Below, piece by piece: positions 43,978 to 56,162 of a stretch of 64,000 bases of DNA (position 1 is the first letter of the stretch; each line of letters begins with the position of its first letter). The stretch is from Echria macrotheca (lineage: Eukaryota > Ascomycota > Sordariomycetes > Sordariales > Schizotheciaceae): contig MU839849.1 in assembly GCA_030411725.1 (NCBI GenBank), forward strand, positions 310,001 through 374,000, read 5' to 3'. The translations under genes were made by a program, and so were the position numbers. The notes beneath the pieces are model-generated. The model ran no database searches. It saw only the letters and a list, made by a program, of their open reading frames with translations, and was not told where the DNA came from.

Positions 43978-45795
43978 ATGTCCGTCAGCATTCTTCTGAT
44001 GCTTCTCGCTCCGGCGATTGCCGGGCTTGCGTATTTCGTCTCGCGAGGAATAGCCCGGCGCAGGTTTTACCGCAATTTGGTCTGTAGTCACTAGTCCGCG
44101 TCATTCCCAGCGGAAAGGTGTGCTAACTGGATGAAGCCCAAACCGCCTCACTCGTGGTTCTGGGGACACGCGAAGCTGCTGAACCAATTTGTGTCCAAAT
44201 GCCCACCCAACAGCTATTTGCACCCCGCCTTCGCCGAAATCAAGCTGACTTACGACCTTCCCGACGTCTTCTATATGGATTTGTGGCCATTTGGCCCCAG
44301 CTTTATTGTTCTCTCGAGCCCAGAGGCAACCGCGTTTCCCACGACTGTCAACTCGATGGCCCAGTCAGACGCAGTCACGGCCTACCTCGCCGACAATCTC
44401 GGGGATGGCTTTCTCGAAGCCGCCAACGGTGCCGTTTGGAAAGAAGTGCACCAGATGATGGCCCCGGGTTTGACTCCCGGCGCGGTCAAAACGTACCACC
44501 ACATGATCATCGACCAGGCCGAAATCCTGTACAATCGCTTCTGCAGTTTCGCTCGCTCAAACAAAGTCATCGACTTTGGCAACGAGCTGGGAAAGCATCC
44601 ATTCGAGATCGTATACCGCATCATTTTCGGAGAAGGAAAGGACGCGCAGACTTCCGAGACCAAGCTCTACGACGATGTCAATCGTCTTGCGGATGTCGTT
44701 AGCCAACTTAAGGGAAATGCTCCGGAAAAGAACCCTATCAAGAGATGGCAGCTGCATCAACAACAAACCCACCTATTGAAGGTGATCGATGCCGAAATGG
44801 AGGAGCATATCCACTCTCGTTTCAGCAAGCTTCAAAAGGAAAAGGTTCTCCCCACTAGAACAACGGCGACATGCCTGCTCGACAGGATGCTGCTCGCCCA
44901 GGTGCAGAGCGGTGTTCCGCCCGACCGCCGGCTGATTAAGCTCATCCTAGACAAGTATGTAAACTGCCTAGGAGGGAACAGCGAGACTGACATGACTTAT
45001 TAGCGCAAAAGGGCTTCTAGCTGCCGGCTACGCCACGACGGTGGATACGGTATCAGTTAGTACCCTTCGATCCGCATCTTGCGCTGCTTGGACTAACCTC
45101 GCCAGTTTGCAACCATGCTCCTCTTTGCGTTTCCCGAAACACTGCAGAAACTCCGCGAAGAGCACGACCGAGTATTTGACAAGGACTTTGACAAGACACT
45201 CCAGATTTTGCGGGAGGATCCATCGCGGATAAAAGACTTGGAATACACCTCGGCCGTCATCAACGAGACGCTACGACTCTTCCCCATCGGCCTCCTCCTC
45301 AGACAGCCTCCGCCTGATATGTAAGTCACCCAAAGATGGACAAGGCTGCAATCACGTCGGAAATCTGACAGCCCCAGGAAATCATTTGAGATCAATGGCC
45401 AGACGTATCCTGTAATGAAAGGTCAACACTTCCTGATCGGCAGCTACATCATGCATTACGATCCCGAACTCTTCGAGAACCCGTCCCAGTTCATCCCCGA
45501 GCGCCACCTGCCGTCGAGCCAGGCCACCTTCCCGCGCAATGCCCACCGGCCGTTCGAGCGCGGCCTGCGTTCCTGCATCGGTCAGCACCTCGCCATGGAT
45601 CAGATGCGAATCTCGCTGTTGATGCTGGCGCGCTGGTTTGACTTCGAGATACAGGGCCATAAGCCGGCCGCTGTACCGCTGCTGAAGCATACTGATTTAG
45701 ATACGAAGCTGGGGGACTACATGTTTCAGACGCAAAAGTTTGCTGCTGGAACGAGGCAGATCCATATGAAGGTCCAATTTGCGAAGCGGGAGTGA
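43978..45795 (+). CDS. Cytochrome P450 monooxygenase (third in window)
   Basis: Five exons (43978-44079, 44137-44954, 45004-45055, 45106-45320, 45378-45795) give 534 aa. N-terminal anchor 'SVSILLMLLAPAIAGLAYFV' with basic 'RRRFYRNL', then the hinge 'PKPPHSWFWGH' straight across intron 1 (unusual gtctgt donor, good gctaac branch point). I-helix 'GLLAAGYATTVDTVSFATML' spans introns 2-3 and uses A-G-Y-A-T-T, so the usual acidic residue before Thr is replaced by Ala. ExxR is 'NETLRLFP', the PERF-like motif 'FIPERHLP', and the heme loop 'FERGLRSCIGQHLAMDQ'. The three short central exons all preserve frame. Substrate unknown; flanked by a gene relic and an aquaporin, no pathway context. Confidence 0.9.
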
Positions 45796-46121
45796 CGAGT
45801 GACGAGGATCAGGCTAGTACTCAGAGGTGGATTGAAATGTGGTTTTCCGATTCTCTGTCTCTAGGTAGATATCTTTTCTATCCTTGTAAACGACCGTCAC
45901 CCCATAGGGTCCCCAAGCATACTCCAAAACGCCTTCTCAACGTAGAACAGAATTACTGCGTCCAAATTTTATTAGCCGGAGTTTCCGATGCTCCGAGTCA
46001 ACATTCCCCCCTCCCTGTCTTCCTTCGCCTCGTCGCCGGAACTCCCGTCGACTAGGTAGATCTCGATATTAAACGGGTGGCTCGATCATATGACGAGTGT
46101 CAGCCTGATCACATGTGGGGG
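45796..46121. other. Convergent 3' flank, no gene seen
   Basis: About 325 bp between P450 and aquaporin stop codons. Confidence 0.5.
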
Positions 46122-47056
46122 TTACACCCGGGAAGCTCCAACCTCATCCGGGTGGGTCGCATCCTGTCCGGGGTTTGCTTCCTCGTAGTGGAAGTATTTG
46201 ACAAGACCGTAGAAACCTGTAGCCAGCAACGAACCAAGGAATGGTCCCAGCCAGTAGATCCAGTGATATCCTGGGAAGCTCCTGGCCGCGACGGCACACC
46301 CTAGGCTACGAGCTGGGTTGAGCGACCCGCCGGTATATCCGGTTCCTGTCCCAAAGTTTGTCAGCCCCAGCTCGGATAACTCTCCTAGTATACGCACCTG
46401 CAATCATGGCCACAAATAGGGCTAGACCGATACCGATCGGGGCGAGGAACGTATCCTTGGACTTCTCCATGGCCAGCATGAGCACCACAAAGACGAGCAA
46501 CGCCGTGAAGAACATCTCCATGAACAGCCCCTGAGCAGTGGATGTCCCGCCTCCCAAGATCGAATTAGCTAACGAGATGGGGACCGGGAACATGGCCGAG
46601 ACGAGTCCACCAGCACAGAGCGATGCGATAAGTTGGACGGGGATAAATATCACACCGCGCACCCACGGAAGCTGCTTCGAGAGACATAGTCCCAACGTCA
46701 CCTGCCGGTAATGTTAGTCGAAACAAACCTACAAGCATCCCGAAAGTTTCTGGACCAACCGCCGGATTGAAGAGGCCGCCGCTAATTCGGTAAAAGGCCC
46801 AGACGTTGACCAGCAAGGAAAAACTGTAGGCGAGCGAGATGAAGACGACGGTTTCGCTCGTCATGCCGCCGGAAAGCGTCTTCGCAGACGCTAGACTCGC
46901 GGCCATGAGGTTCCCGGCGTAGGCAAAGTAGAGAAACAAGAAGGTCCCGACGAACTCGCCGACAGCAGCGACCAGATGCGTCTCCATTGGCGAGAGGGGA
47001 TGGAACGGTTTCGGCTTTCCCCTCCAGGGTGAGCCCTTGTCGTTCTTGGACACCAT
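46122..47056 (-). CDS. Aquaporin (MIP family), orthodox water-channel type
   Basis: Three exons (47056-46760, 46701-46398, 46345-46122) give 274 aa. Six TM helices can be traced. 'VAAVGEFVGTFLFLYFAYAG' is TM1 with the conserved E-x-x-x-T-x-x-x-x. The first NPA lies at the exon 1-2 junction ('SGGLFNPA' then 'VTLGLCL'). The second is 'GGSLNPARSLGCAV', where the residue after Arg is Ser rather than the Asp of glycerol facilitators. That supports an aquaporin rather than an aquaglyceroporin. The N-terminus is short and basic ('MVSKNDKGSPWRGKPKPFHP'), unlike the long N-termini of Fps1-type channels. Likely plasma membrane or internal membrane water channel; transport of small solutes cannot be excluded. 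Confidence 0.93.
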
Positions 47057-47835
47057 GATGCGTACCTCTGATTGTTCGACAGACCACTGCTCTTGGTGAA
47101 GGTAGCGTTCGTTGGGAGATGGCGTGTGGCATCCACATCCAGATACCTGGGCGGCGTAGTGTTTTATCTCACAGTCCCAGCTCACATTGCGAACTCTGAT
47201 TTGGAAGCGCGTCGGCCATGATGCGACGGGCACGCCAATGGGCGGGGTGCGAGGACATGCAAGAGAGAGATCGACCTGTCACTCTTTTGACACTTTTTGA
47301 GACGACTGACCACGCCGTCGGAGCCGATTGGCCGTCGACAGCAAATGGCATGGGATGGACAAGAGCAAATGGCGCGGTTGACGTCAGAGGCACCCACTAA
47401 CAGCGGTCCAAATGCCGGAGCTGCGTTGAAGATCACGATCGACTCACCCCGCATGTCTAGCGTGCACCTCCCGACGGGCATCATCCTTGATTCTGCAAGA
47501 GTCAAGTTTGTCTCAGACTCTCACTTGCGGTGAGTCGCGCACGACTGAGACATTGCCAGCACTCACGAAACCCGACATCGAGAACATCTGTGTCTGATCC
47601 GGGTTCAAACGGCGACGAAAGCGGCGCATGCATACTTGGCTAGTGGAGAGGTCGCCGAGTTACTCCATTGGGCGTCTGGGCCATCCTTCTATGACGACTT
47701 GAGTCGAATCACAGCCAAAAGAGGAGACACGCCAACCAAACGGGACACTGCAACTCCAGAGTCCAGGCTCAACACCAACCACGCCGACAATTTTGACACC
47801 AACATTGCATCATCATTCTCCATGGATTTCTTTAT
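47057..47835. other. Intergenic, no gene seen
   Basis: About 780 bp upstream of the aquaporin gene and downstream of the GNAT gene; no coding signature. Confidence 0.5.
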
Positions 47836-48503
47836 CTACGCCGCAGCATCCGAGACAGATGATCTACCATAGAGGCGCTTTTCGAATGCGAGGCCCAACT
47901 CGTCCTCACTTACGAGCACAAACCCAGCCTTCTCGTACATGGCTCTCGCGCCCGTCTCCGCATTTCCCCCCATGACACCAAGCATCAGGACACAGTCGGC
48001 ATCCAAAGCAGTCGCCTCCTCTAGCGCATACCGTGCAGCAGCGTCCAGCACGGCAGTTCCGATTCCCCGTCGGCGGAAAGCAGGCTCGGTGAAGACGGCA
48101 TTGACTTCCCACATCAGCAGCCTCCTTTGCTTTTCGGCGATTGATGAGTCTCGAAACTCTGATCCTTTGTCTGACGGGCCGATCAGGATCAGCGACGAGA
48201 TGACCATGCGATTCCCATTGGCGACATTTTGAATAGCGGCAAAAGTCCATGCGTTCGGTTTCGATGCCCTCCGCAACCACGCTGCGTCGTCAAAGGCCGA
48301 TTCACGCTCGAAGGATGAGGAATATGCTAACAAATCACGTCAGAGGTCGACCGGATCCAGTATGATATATACTTGCCTTCGGGAGCCAACTGCAGCATTC
48401 GCAGCCGAAATGGACGGATATGGGAGAGGTAGAACTGCAGTCCACTTTCATCCTTTGGTATCCTCTCAACTACCCACCCTACCGTTTCTCTTGCTGTTGT
48501 CAT
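47836..48503 (-). CDS. GNAT acetyltransferase with a GC-AG intron
   Basis: Two exons (48503-48377, 48326-47836) give 205 aa. 'WVVERIPKDESGLQFYL' and 'FRLRMLQLAPEA' then 'YSSSFERESAFDDAAWLRRA' form the opening block of the common fungal GNAT group (the 'A(F/Y)xSxxERE' motif spans the junction). Acetyl-CoA binding is at 'EPAFRRRGIGTAVLDAAARY' (R-R-x-G-I-G). 'NAETGARAMYEKAGFVL' is the last conserved helix. The reading frame is kept only if the intron (48327-48376) begins with GC (GAAG/GCAAGT); the overlapping GT two bases on shifts the frame. An alternative upstream ATG at 48530 would add nine residues. Substrate unknown. Confidence 0.87.
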
Positions 48504-49648
48504 TGTCAAACTAAAACCGCAATGCCACATGTCTCGTAAGAGCTAAAGAGAGATAATGGGAGGAGCGACCAGTACAAACCTCCCATTCTGGCATAATATA
48601 GCCCAAGAGCTGAATCAGATGAGTCACCCCGCTGCCACAGCCACATAGAGAATTGAGCCGTGTCTTCAGCTCTGTTTGATGGCATTACATTCCCGAAGAC
48701 TCACATCGTGGCACAAAGATACGCAAATACGATTGGACATCAGATCAAACTGAAAGTAAGACGAAATGGTCACTGGACTGAATTCATCGGCTGTGCTTGG
48801 CACTGTGGGAAGCTGACTGCCCTTCGCTACTACTATGCTTCCCACACCATTTTCTGTATCAGATTGAACGCCAGTCAACGATACGGGGTTGTCTCACCTG
48901 TCAAGTGCAGCTTGACTCACACAACAGTGGCCTCATTTCTCCTCGAACCTCGTCAGGCAAGGAATAGTAGTTCTTTGTGGTGGTTGAGATACTGGCAGAG
49001 GAGTGATTCAAGTTGTCCATGATTGTCTATTCGCCGACAAGAGTGCTCATTCGAACGAAGCATTCAAAATCATCTCCGCTTTATCATCTCATGACTGTTT
49101 AGTCTAGTCCTAGATGGTAGTATTCTTTTGCTCCGCCAGAAACAAATCTCAGAAGGAGATCTCCGGCCGTACGCCGATATTGCCGAGTGTTGGCAGTGAC
49201 GCATATGCATGCATGCAAGCAATCCCAGCGCTCTCAATCCTTCATTTTAACGCCATGCCCATTCATTCCACGTCACCGGATTAAACTCCGCCAGAGAAAT
49301 ACAGGTGTGGGATACGATTTCGGGTTAGCGCGCCCGGCCCGATCTCGTATCTCCAGGAACCCGAACCGCGATCGCGGCAGTCTTCCAATCAAAAGCGACC
49401 TTTTAAACGACAAATGGCTAGATACACCGGCCCACCAGCTCGGGTCCGTCCGCACCGGTGTCCACCATCTCGGAAGCCCTGTCTTTATCCCCGAGATACG
49501 TCTCTCAGACTTCGGAGTGACTCCGCATGTCTAGATTCGATGCAGAGAATAAAAGCCCGGTTTGGGTCCCAGTCTCGAGACAAAGAAACACAGGACAATC
49601 ATCAAGCTCATCACCTCAGTCAGGTCTATATCTCATATATCGAACACC
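48504..49648. other. Divergent promoter region between GNAT and NmrA-like genes
   Basis: About 1.1 kb, no gene-like frame; should contain both promoters. Confidence 0.5.
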
Positions 49649-50737
49649 ATGGCCGCGAAATACGCTAAAGACCAGCCTGCGGGCTTCACTAACCGCATCG
49701 AGCGAGTCGCCATTGTTGGTGTAAGTGAACCTGCCAAAGCAGTGGTAGACACGCATAATCTAATTCAGTCTACGTAGGCTGGCGGCAGTGTGGGCAAGTA
49801 CATTGCCGAAGAGCTGCTCAAGACCGGCAAGCACACCATTACAGCCCTCTCGCGCCCCGGGAGCACCAGCAAGATCCCCGAGGGCATCCGCACCGTCACA
49901 GTCGACTACGACGACGAAGTTAGTCTCGTCGCCGCCCTGAAAGACCAGCAAGTTCTCATCATCACCATGTCGGTGCGCGCCCCGCCTGACACCCACCACC
50001 GGCTCGTGGTGGCAGCCGCACGCGCTGGTGTTCCCTATGTCATGCCCAACTGCTTCTCATGGGTCATCCCCAACGACAGGGTGCGGCGCGAGGCCGTCGT
50101 AGCCGAGGGCCCCGCCGCGGCGATCCGCGACATCGAGGCCCAGGGTGTGTCGGCATGGATCGCGCTCGCCAGCTCGTTCTGGTATGAGTACAGCCTGTCG
50201 GGAGGATACACGCGATCTGGTCCGGATCTGTACGGCTTCGACTTTGCCAGCCGCACCGTGACGTTCTTTGACAACGAGGACGGTACGCTGTCCAAGATCA
50301 ACACGTCGACGTGGCGACAGTGTGGACGGGCTGTTGCTGCGCTGCTTTCGCTCAAGGGGCTGCCCGAGGACGAGAATGACACGGGCCCCACGGTGAGCAA
50401 GTGGCGCAACCAGCCGTTGCGGATCAGTTCGTTCTTTATCTCGCAGCGGGATATGCTCGATTCGGTCCATCGGGTGCTGGGGACAACGGACGCCGACTGG
50501 AAGATTTTGCAGGAGCCCATCGTCGAGCGGTACAATAAGGCCATAGAGGCTATGAAGGCGGGTGATCGGTCGGCGTATGGAAGGGCCATGTACAGTCGTA
50601 TCTTCTTCGCAGACGCGGCTGCTGAAGAGCTGCATTACGCCAGTGCTGCTGGCGTTGCGAATGAGGAGCTGGGGCTTCCGAAGGAAGACCTGGACGAGGC
50701 GACAAGGCGGGGTATTGACATGGCTGAGGGTCGTTGA
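49649..50737 (+). CDS. NmrA-like / isoflavone-reductase-like NAD(P)-binding protein
   Basis: Two exons (49649-49720, 49778-50737) give 343 aa. The intron cuts the Rossmann loop: 'RVAIVG' ends exon 1 and 'AGGSVGKYIAEELLKTGKH' begins exon 2, restoring GxGGxxG. 'HTITALSRPGSTSKIPEGI' is strand two with the basic NADPH-selecting Arg, and 'TVDYDDEVSLVAALKDQQVLIITM' strands three and four. 'AGVPYVMPNCFSW' corresponds to the family's 'AGVKRF.PSEFG' strand. The C-terminal lobe includes 'PLRISSFFISQRDMLDSVHR'. Fungal members are reductases or redox-responsive regulators; no classical SDR YxxxK was seen. Strong C-ending codon bias in exon 2, as in other well-expressed genes here. Confidence 0.9.
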
Positions 50738-50872
50738 ACTTCCATGGTTCTCCCATCCCATTGGATTAGACTGGATGGATACTTGAACAATATGATATTC
50801 TAATTACAGTCATGCGAATGCTATATAAACTCAAAATACGCTTTGTACAGAATAAACTTATCGTGCCACTGC
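50738..50872. other. Short convergent 3' flank
   Basis: About 135 bp between the NmrA-like and kelch gene stop codons; A/T-rich, consistent with two 3' UTR ends. Confidence 0.5.
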
Positions 50873-52797
50873 TCACCGTCTTGGTAGCTCACCGCTATCC
50901 AGCTCGACGGCATTCTGGTCCCTCCCATTCGCAGGAAGCTCGTAGTGGTAATTATTCCCTACTGGTGGCTTCGCCTGGGCATACATTTCGTGCCGATACA
51001 CATCCCCACCGATCTCCTGGGGTCCTCCGGCATATGTGTACTTGACGTCGGAGCTAAACGGCGGGGGCGAACCGAGTTCACCGGTTGTGGCGTCGGCATG
51101 CAGTTCGGAAGGGGCCTGTCTTTGCTTCTTGCGTCTGAGCAGGAACCACACGAGGGCACCGATGAGTGCGAGACCGGCGACACCGCCAACTACGCCGCCT
51201 GCTATAGCTCCAGTGGACGTCGAGGATGTTCCTCCGGCTGATTCGTTGGTCGAGCCGCTCGACCCTGATCCTGATCCAGTAGTTGTGTCGGAGCCAGAGC
51301 CTACATAGTGAAAAGTTAGTGGGTGTTAAGATGAGGTCGATGGCAGGAACAAACATACCCTGAGTGGCAGTTGCGAACAGTTTCTTGACGTCGTCGGATG
51401 ACCACTGGACGGCATCAAGCGAGCTTCTCAGGTTAGTATTTGTACGTCACAGGCCTGATATGGCGGGCTTACTTCTTGGTATACCAGCTCTTGATCGTAT
51501 CTGGGGCCTCATACGCAGCAGCTCCTGCATCATACGAATCTGACCACTTCATCGCCGTCATGTCAAATAGCAACAGACCCTGCTTGGCCGGGTCATTCTT
51601 AGTCCAGGACATGTCGGTGCCACCGATGCTGAGCACCTGGCGGTTTCCGACTGCCACGCAAGAGTGTTCAGCCCTGTTACCGGCCGGATTCTGTGGCATC
51701 TTGGTCCACACGAACCCCGGCAGGCTCAGGATGTATGCATCGTCGAAGTTAGTCTGGGCCCGTTGGTTCATGCCGCCAAAGAGGAAGCTAAACAAGTGTT
51801 AGTGCTGGCCAATTCCAGGTTGCCGCAGGAGACTTACATGTCATAGCCCCCCTCACGCTCAAAACCAACAGTACAGAATCTGCCCCTCGGAGACGGCGGA
51901 ACGTCACCCGTTGTCACTTGCGAATATTTCTTTTTCGTCTCTGGGTCGAAGAAGGTGATGTTCTGCAGGTCGAACACGGGCGAAACCTTGATATCGGGCT
52001 CGGCGTCCACACGCGGCGACCATCCCCCAAATACCAAAATCAGACCATTGGGACCAAACGTCGGTACGTACTGCGCCGACGCGCCGCTGAGGGTATCGAA
52101 AGGACTGAACCCAGCCGAGAACGTGCCGTTCTCCCACACCTTGCTCTTAATATTGAACGTCAGCATGCCGGGAATCGTCTGCGTCTTGGCGCGATAGATC
52201 TCAGTCCACCCGGACGCTATCCCGCCGATCAGGAAGCCCGACCCCTTCGCCGTTGTGTAGGCCGAGAACTCGCCCGGGATGAGCCCCCCAAACACGTTCG
52301 GATTCGCTGGGTCTTGGACGGACCACGCGCCGCCGCCGGACCCGTCGGCCGTAAACTTCCACAGCTCCGTTTTGGTCATGTTGACGCCGCCGATCCACTT
52401 GCCGCCCCATGAGTAGAATGAATTGGTATCCGGGTCTGCCCAGACCTGCACGTTTGTTTTTCTCGGGCCCGTCTTTGGTATCGTTCTGATGGTGACCGTG
52501 CCGGCGGTCCACGACTTGGACATGTCGATCGAAAGTGTTGAGTTTACTTTGCCGTCGTCAGTTTCTCGCCTCGTTATTTGGGGGATGCGCTGGGGACAAA
52601 CCAGTGACAGACGCCGGATTTCCAATCTTCCCGTTCTCGTACTGCGAGATTTCGCCGCCGTCGACGTAGACATAATTCCCCAGCACAGCGGCCGCCGTGG
52701 TGCCGCGACGCACAAAATTGTCGGGCGATGGCGCGTCGGAAAGAGCGTCCACCGCCCTGGCCAAGGCAGCGAGGGCAAGACAGGCTTTGAACGCCAT
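50873..52797 (-). CDS. Kelch-repeat type I membrane protein
   Basis: Five exons (52797-52613, 52569-51838, 51787-51473, 51423-51359, 51300-50873) give 574 aa. Signal peptide 'MAFKACLALAALARAVDA'; extracellular beta-propeller of kelch type with blades marked by 'LGNYVYVDGGEISQ', 'NSFYSWGGKWIG', 'GSGFLIGGIASGW', 'GLILVFGGWSPR', 'YDMIFLFGGMNQ' and 'NRQVLSIGGTDMSW'. A short stalk and Gly/Ser/Thr-rich linker lead to one TM helix 'GAIAGGVVGGVAGLALIGAL', a basic stop-transfer 'RRKKQRQ', and a tail of about 75 residues with several Tyr. The family is common in ascomycetes, with probable surface or wall-contact roles. Intron 1 (43 nt, gtctgt donor, gag acceptor) is the weakest junction, though it restores frame. 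Confidence 0.87.
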
Positions 52798-53846
52798 ATC
52801 TGCTGCTTGTTCACCTTTCCATCCGATCTGGTGTAGTCTGCTGTGGCGTTTTGCGAGGTCGAAGATCCGAAGCGGAGAAGAGCCCAACAGTCCACCCGAA
52901 GTCCCGGGTGCTGCTGGTTTTACAAGGCGGTTTTGCGCCCCTCCGAGGGATGTAATTACGATCCCACAGGATTAGCGAACAGGGGGGTTCCTTTGGCAAC
53001 GGCATGCATGATCGCCCGATCCTACGGCAAGGGCGTGCCGCTTCCGCGCCCATCATTGGCGGCCGGGTGTATTGGCCATCGGTTGACTGCGCCATGTTAC
53101 CCCAAAAGGATCCGAGGGATGGCGCAGGGCGGCGGTAGCGCCAATTATATCGCCCTCGGCGCCTGCGGGTGCCAGTCCCCGATCGTGCGTCCAAACTGTC
53201 TCAACCGGGTCTTGGACCGACATGCGTCCACCTGGAACAGACCATAGATCTCTAGATGCAGGCGGGCTGAAACTTTAATGCAATCTTTGAAATCGATAGG
53301 GAGAACGACGGAAAGCATTTTACAGTTCTTATGCTTTGCTGGTCCAAACCGACCAATACCAGTGGCAGAAAGAATCGCGGAACTCCACTCGCCAAGACGA
53401 TAACTTGGCCAAGCAATCCCTCCGATCCATCCGAAGCGCTTGCCGAGTTCAGCAGACTGGTCAGAGAGACCAGGCCGCTTGGAGCGGCAATCTCCCGACC
53501 CGCTGAAACAATACCTACGGGCACGCGAGCGTCTAATCAGAGGTTTTCGCTTCATGAATGTTGGTGGTTTCACTCAGCAAAACGAAGAAATATCGTAGAT
53601 CTGAGGCTCACACGGCCCGGAATACGCATACCCACACCCACACGTCAACCCGGCCAGCATGTTAACGGTGTACGGATATACGAGGCTAGGGCGTATAAGG
53701 GTAGGTTTAAATACACACCTCTGTGCAGAAGCTAGCTGCCGGCAAACGCGCTGCCGTTACGCTCAAACACGTGCCCTATCTGCCACTCCCCGGAGCCAGT
53801 TCCGTCAGCCCCTCTGAGCACACGAACATGTCCAATCGCCAATAAC
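52798..53846. other. Intergenic, no gene seen
   Basis: About 1 kb upstream of the kelch gene and downstream of the small secreted-protein gene. No coding signature. Confidence 0.5.
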
Positions 53847-54460
53847 TCACAACGGAACCGGCTCCCAGAAGAGCGTCACCGTCGTCATGCCAGGATCAAT
53901 GTTTCCCTGGAAACCATCAGTACCCCTGAATGTGTCAGTTCCGAGCTACTCACCCTTAAACCACGTCAACAGCCAAGCCCCATCCGCAGCCTGGGTAGCA
54001 ACCCAGTTGCTCGCCGTCATATCAGCCATACGCACGCGCGAGTCCGGCGCGGCAAACAGACGCCACAAGTCCCACTCGAGAACAGCACCCGGCGGCGTTG
54101 AAGCGGGCGGATTCGAGACTCCGACGAAGGCGAGATTGCCCGAGGGACCGAGCAGACCGAGGACGTTGCCGTCTCCAGAGACGGCGATGATGTTGGTGTT
54201 GGTCTTGCTTCCTGGGGAAGTCGAGGCTTGGATGGCCGACGAGGCTAGGCCGCCGCTGCGGATTCCGAGGTGGGTGCCGTTGCTGCTGACGTACGTGTTG
54301 TTGACGTCGGTGTTTCTGGAGGCAGTTACTTAGTCAGGAATAGGACGGGTGAGATGAGGGCCAATGGTCTTGCTTACGTGCTCGTAGTGAAGAGGCGGAT
54401 GAGTTGTGCCTCTGCTAGAAGTGCGGGGGAGAGTGCGGCGATGACAGAGCTCGGCTTCAT
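53847..54460 (-). CDS. Small secreted protein, family not recognised
   Basis: Proposed exons 54460-54378, 54315-53962 and 53925-53847 give 171 aa. Signal-like N-terminus 'MKPSSVIAALSPALLAEAQL'. The body looks like a small beta-rich domain: 'NNTYVSSNGTHLGIRSGGLA', 'TNTNIIAVSGDGNVLGLLGP', 'NLAFVGVSNPPASTPPGAVL', 'WDLWRLFAAPDSRVRMADM', 'SNWVATQAADGAWLLTW', and a C-terminal strand 'NIDPGMTTVTLFWEPVPL'. No Cys in the mature part and two sequons. The last junction is problematic: the strongest-looking donor (gtgagt) joined to the strongest acceptor (ttccag) gives an early stop. In-frame joining needs an intron of only 36 nt (53926-53961). A frameshift or a shorter C-terminus is possible. Confidence 0.65.
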
Positions 54461-56162
54461 TATGACTGCTTGGTGTGTTTTGATGAAGACTTGTGTGTAT
54501 GTTTGTGAGAATGAGATGAAGAATTGGACGGCGGTGACGACTCCATCAATCTAGGTCAACCCTCTGGGAAAAGGCTCAACATATACCCAACCGGACATCC
54601 ACGCTCAAGCCATGATATGGTCAACTGCCGATGCCGAAGTGGCAGGACAGGATGCGGCTGAACCGAGCCACCACCCCAACTCCATCGAATTCTCTCAACA
54701 ACAGTTATCCGAGCGGTATCACGGGGTCAAAAGAAACTTGTGCAGGTCTGAAATTGATGCTTGATGTGGGAAGCTCGGCGAAGGGGGGTTGCAGCGTTGC
54801 AGCGGCAACGAGCCCCGAGACAACGGTTCGAGATTGACTCCCGTGTCGGTGAACAGGTGCGAGAGCATGTTCACGCCGAAAGGTTGCAGGGCTTCAAAGT
54901 GATCGAGACATCTCTTGGATATGGAATGGTAGGAGTGTATCTGGGTGTTCTGCCGCCTCATTTCCGGACGCTACTGACATGTTGACGACAACCGCGGTGG
55001 TTCCCTCATCAGAAAAGCATAATTGACATAAACCCCGTGCACCGTCACATCTGTTTACTGTGTCATATGACTTGTCCACACGCTAATCAGCAAATTGGAA
55101 ATCAAGCCGCTTGCTACCTGAGTCGGTTGTGTCACTGAGGTGTGCGATTTGCTCCTGTGCCAACAACATTAGCCAACCTCGCGTATTCTGAACGGTACAT
55201 GGTCCCACACGGACCTACCTCTTTGGAGAGCACATTCCACTTCTGTTCTCCCCGCTTGCTCCCAACCTTGTAGTAAGCCTTGGTCTTGAAGTAGGTGAAA
55301 ATTTTCAGGACGTTGATCGCTAGCAACCGATTGCCCCCCCGGCGGTCTGCATGCTTTCAAGACCAATAGGTACACATTCTGGTGAGCCTGGATCAACCAA
55401 GGGATACAACCAGTGAGGGCGGTCATCAGCCATGTAGATGTCAGCATGAATGATACACCGAGCTGTACAAAACTTAAGGCTACCAACTCATCTACCATCA
55501 AGCAAATCCTCGAATCTCGCAAACCACAATATGAATGTCAGGATGGATATTTGTAAACGTTTTCTGGGTTGAAGTACTTGTGTAACTTTGAGCTGGTGTA
55601 GATTCCAATGATTGGTTTTGGAGCCTTTGCGCCTGTTTTCTTTGCGGCTGTCGTCTGAACGTTTCGCCTGTCATCCTTCAAGTCTCATCCTCGCGGATCG
55701 AATCCGGCAAACAACCCGGGTCGTATCGTCCACCTATGAACAGAAAATGTCCCAAAAGTCCGGGCGACCTACAACCCGAGGCCGGTAGGGCTGCCATTTT
55801 ATCCGGACGGGGAAAGCTCCTTGGTTGATGCCCGGTCAGTCACAGGTAGCGGCGATCATCTCATGCCTTGGCATCCTCCACGTGTGGGGTGCCCCAGTCT
55901 CACCTGGACCACCCTTCCCGCGTTGATTTGATCAGGCCTGGACGGCATTATAAGAGCAACGGAGGAAACAATAGGGACTCTGGGGAATGCTCATCATCGG
56001 TTCTTCCCTTTGAATCTTTGCGCAGCCGTTCACGCCCCGGGATGTGATGTTCCAACCGATGCGCCATCTCCCCAGTCATTCCGCAGCGCTCTCCGAAGTA
56101 TCGTCTTCAGTCAAATGTATTCGATCGATAGTCCACTGATCGACATCAAAGTCGTCGCGCTC
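54461..56162. other. 1.7-kb intergenic region, no gene seen
   Basis: Divergent promoter region between the small secreted-protein gene and the Cys-rich membrane protein gene. A minus-strand stretch at 55132-55522 is open for about 117 codons but shows no motif or splice continuation. Confidence 0.45.
55949..55954 (+). promoter_or_regulatory. Candidate TATA box of the second Cys-rich membrane protein gene
   Basis: TATAAG 209-214 bp before the ATG at 56163; would imply a 5' UTR of roughly 180 nt. Confidence 0.4.
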
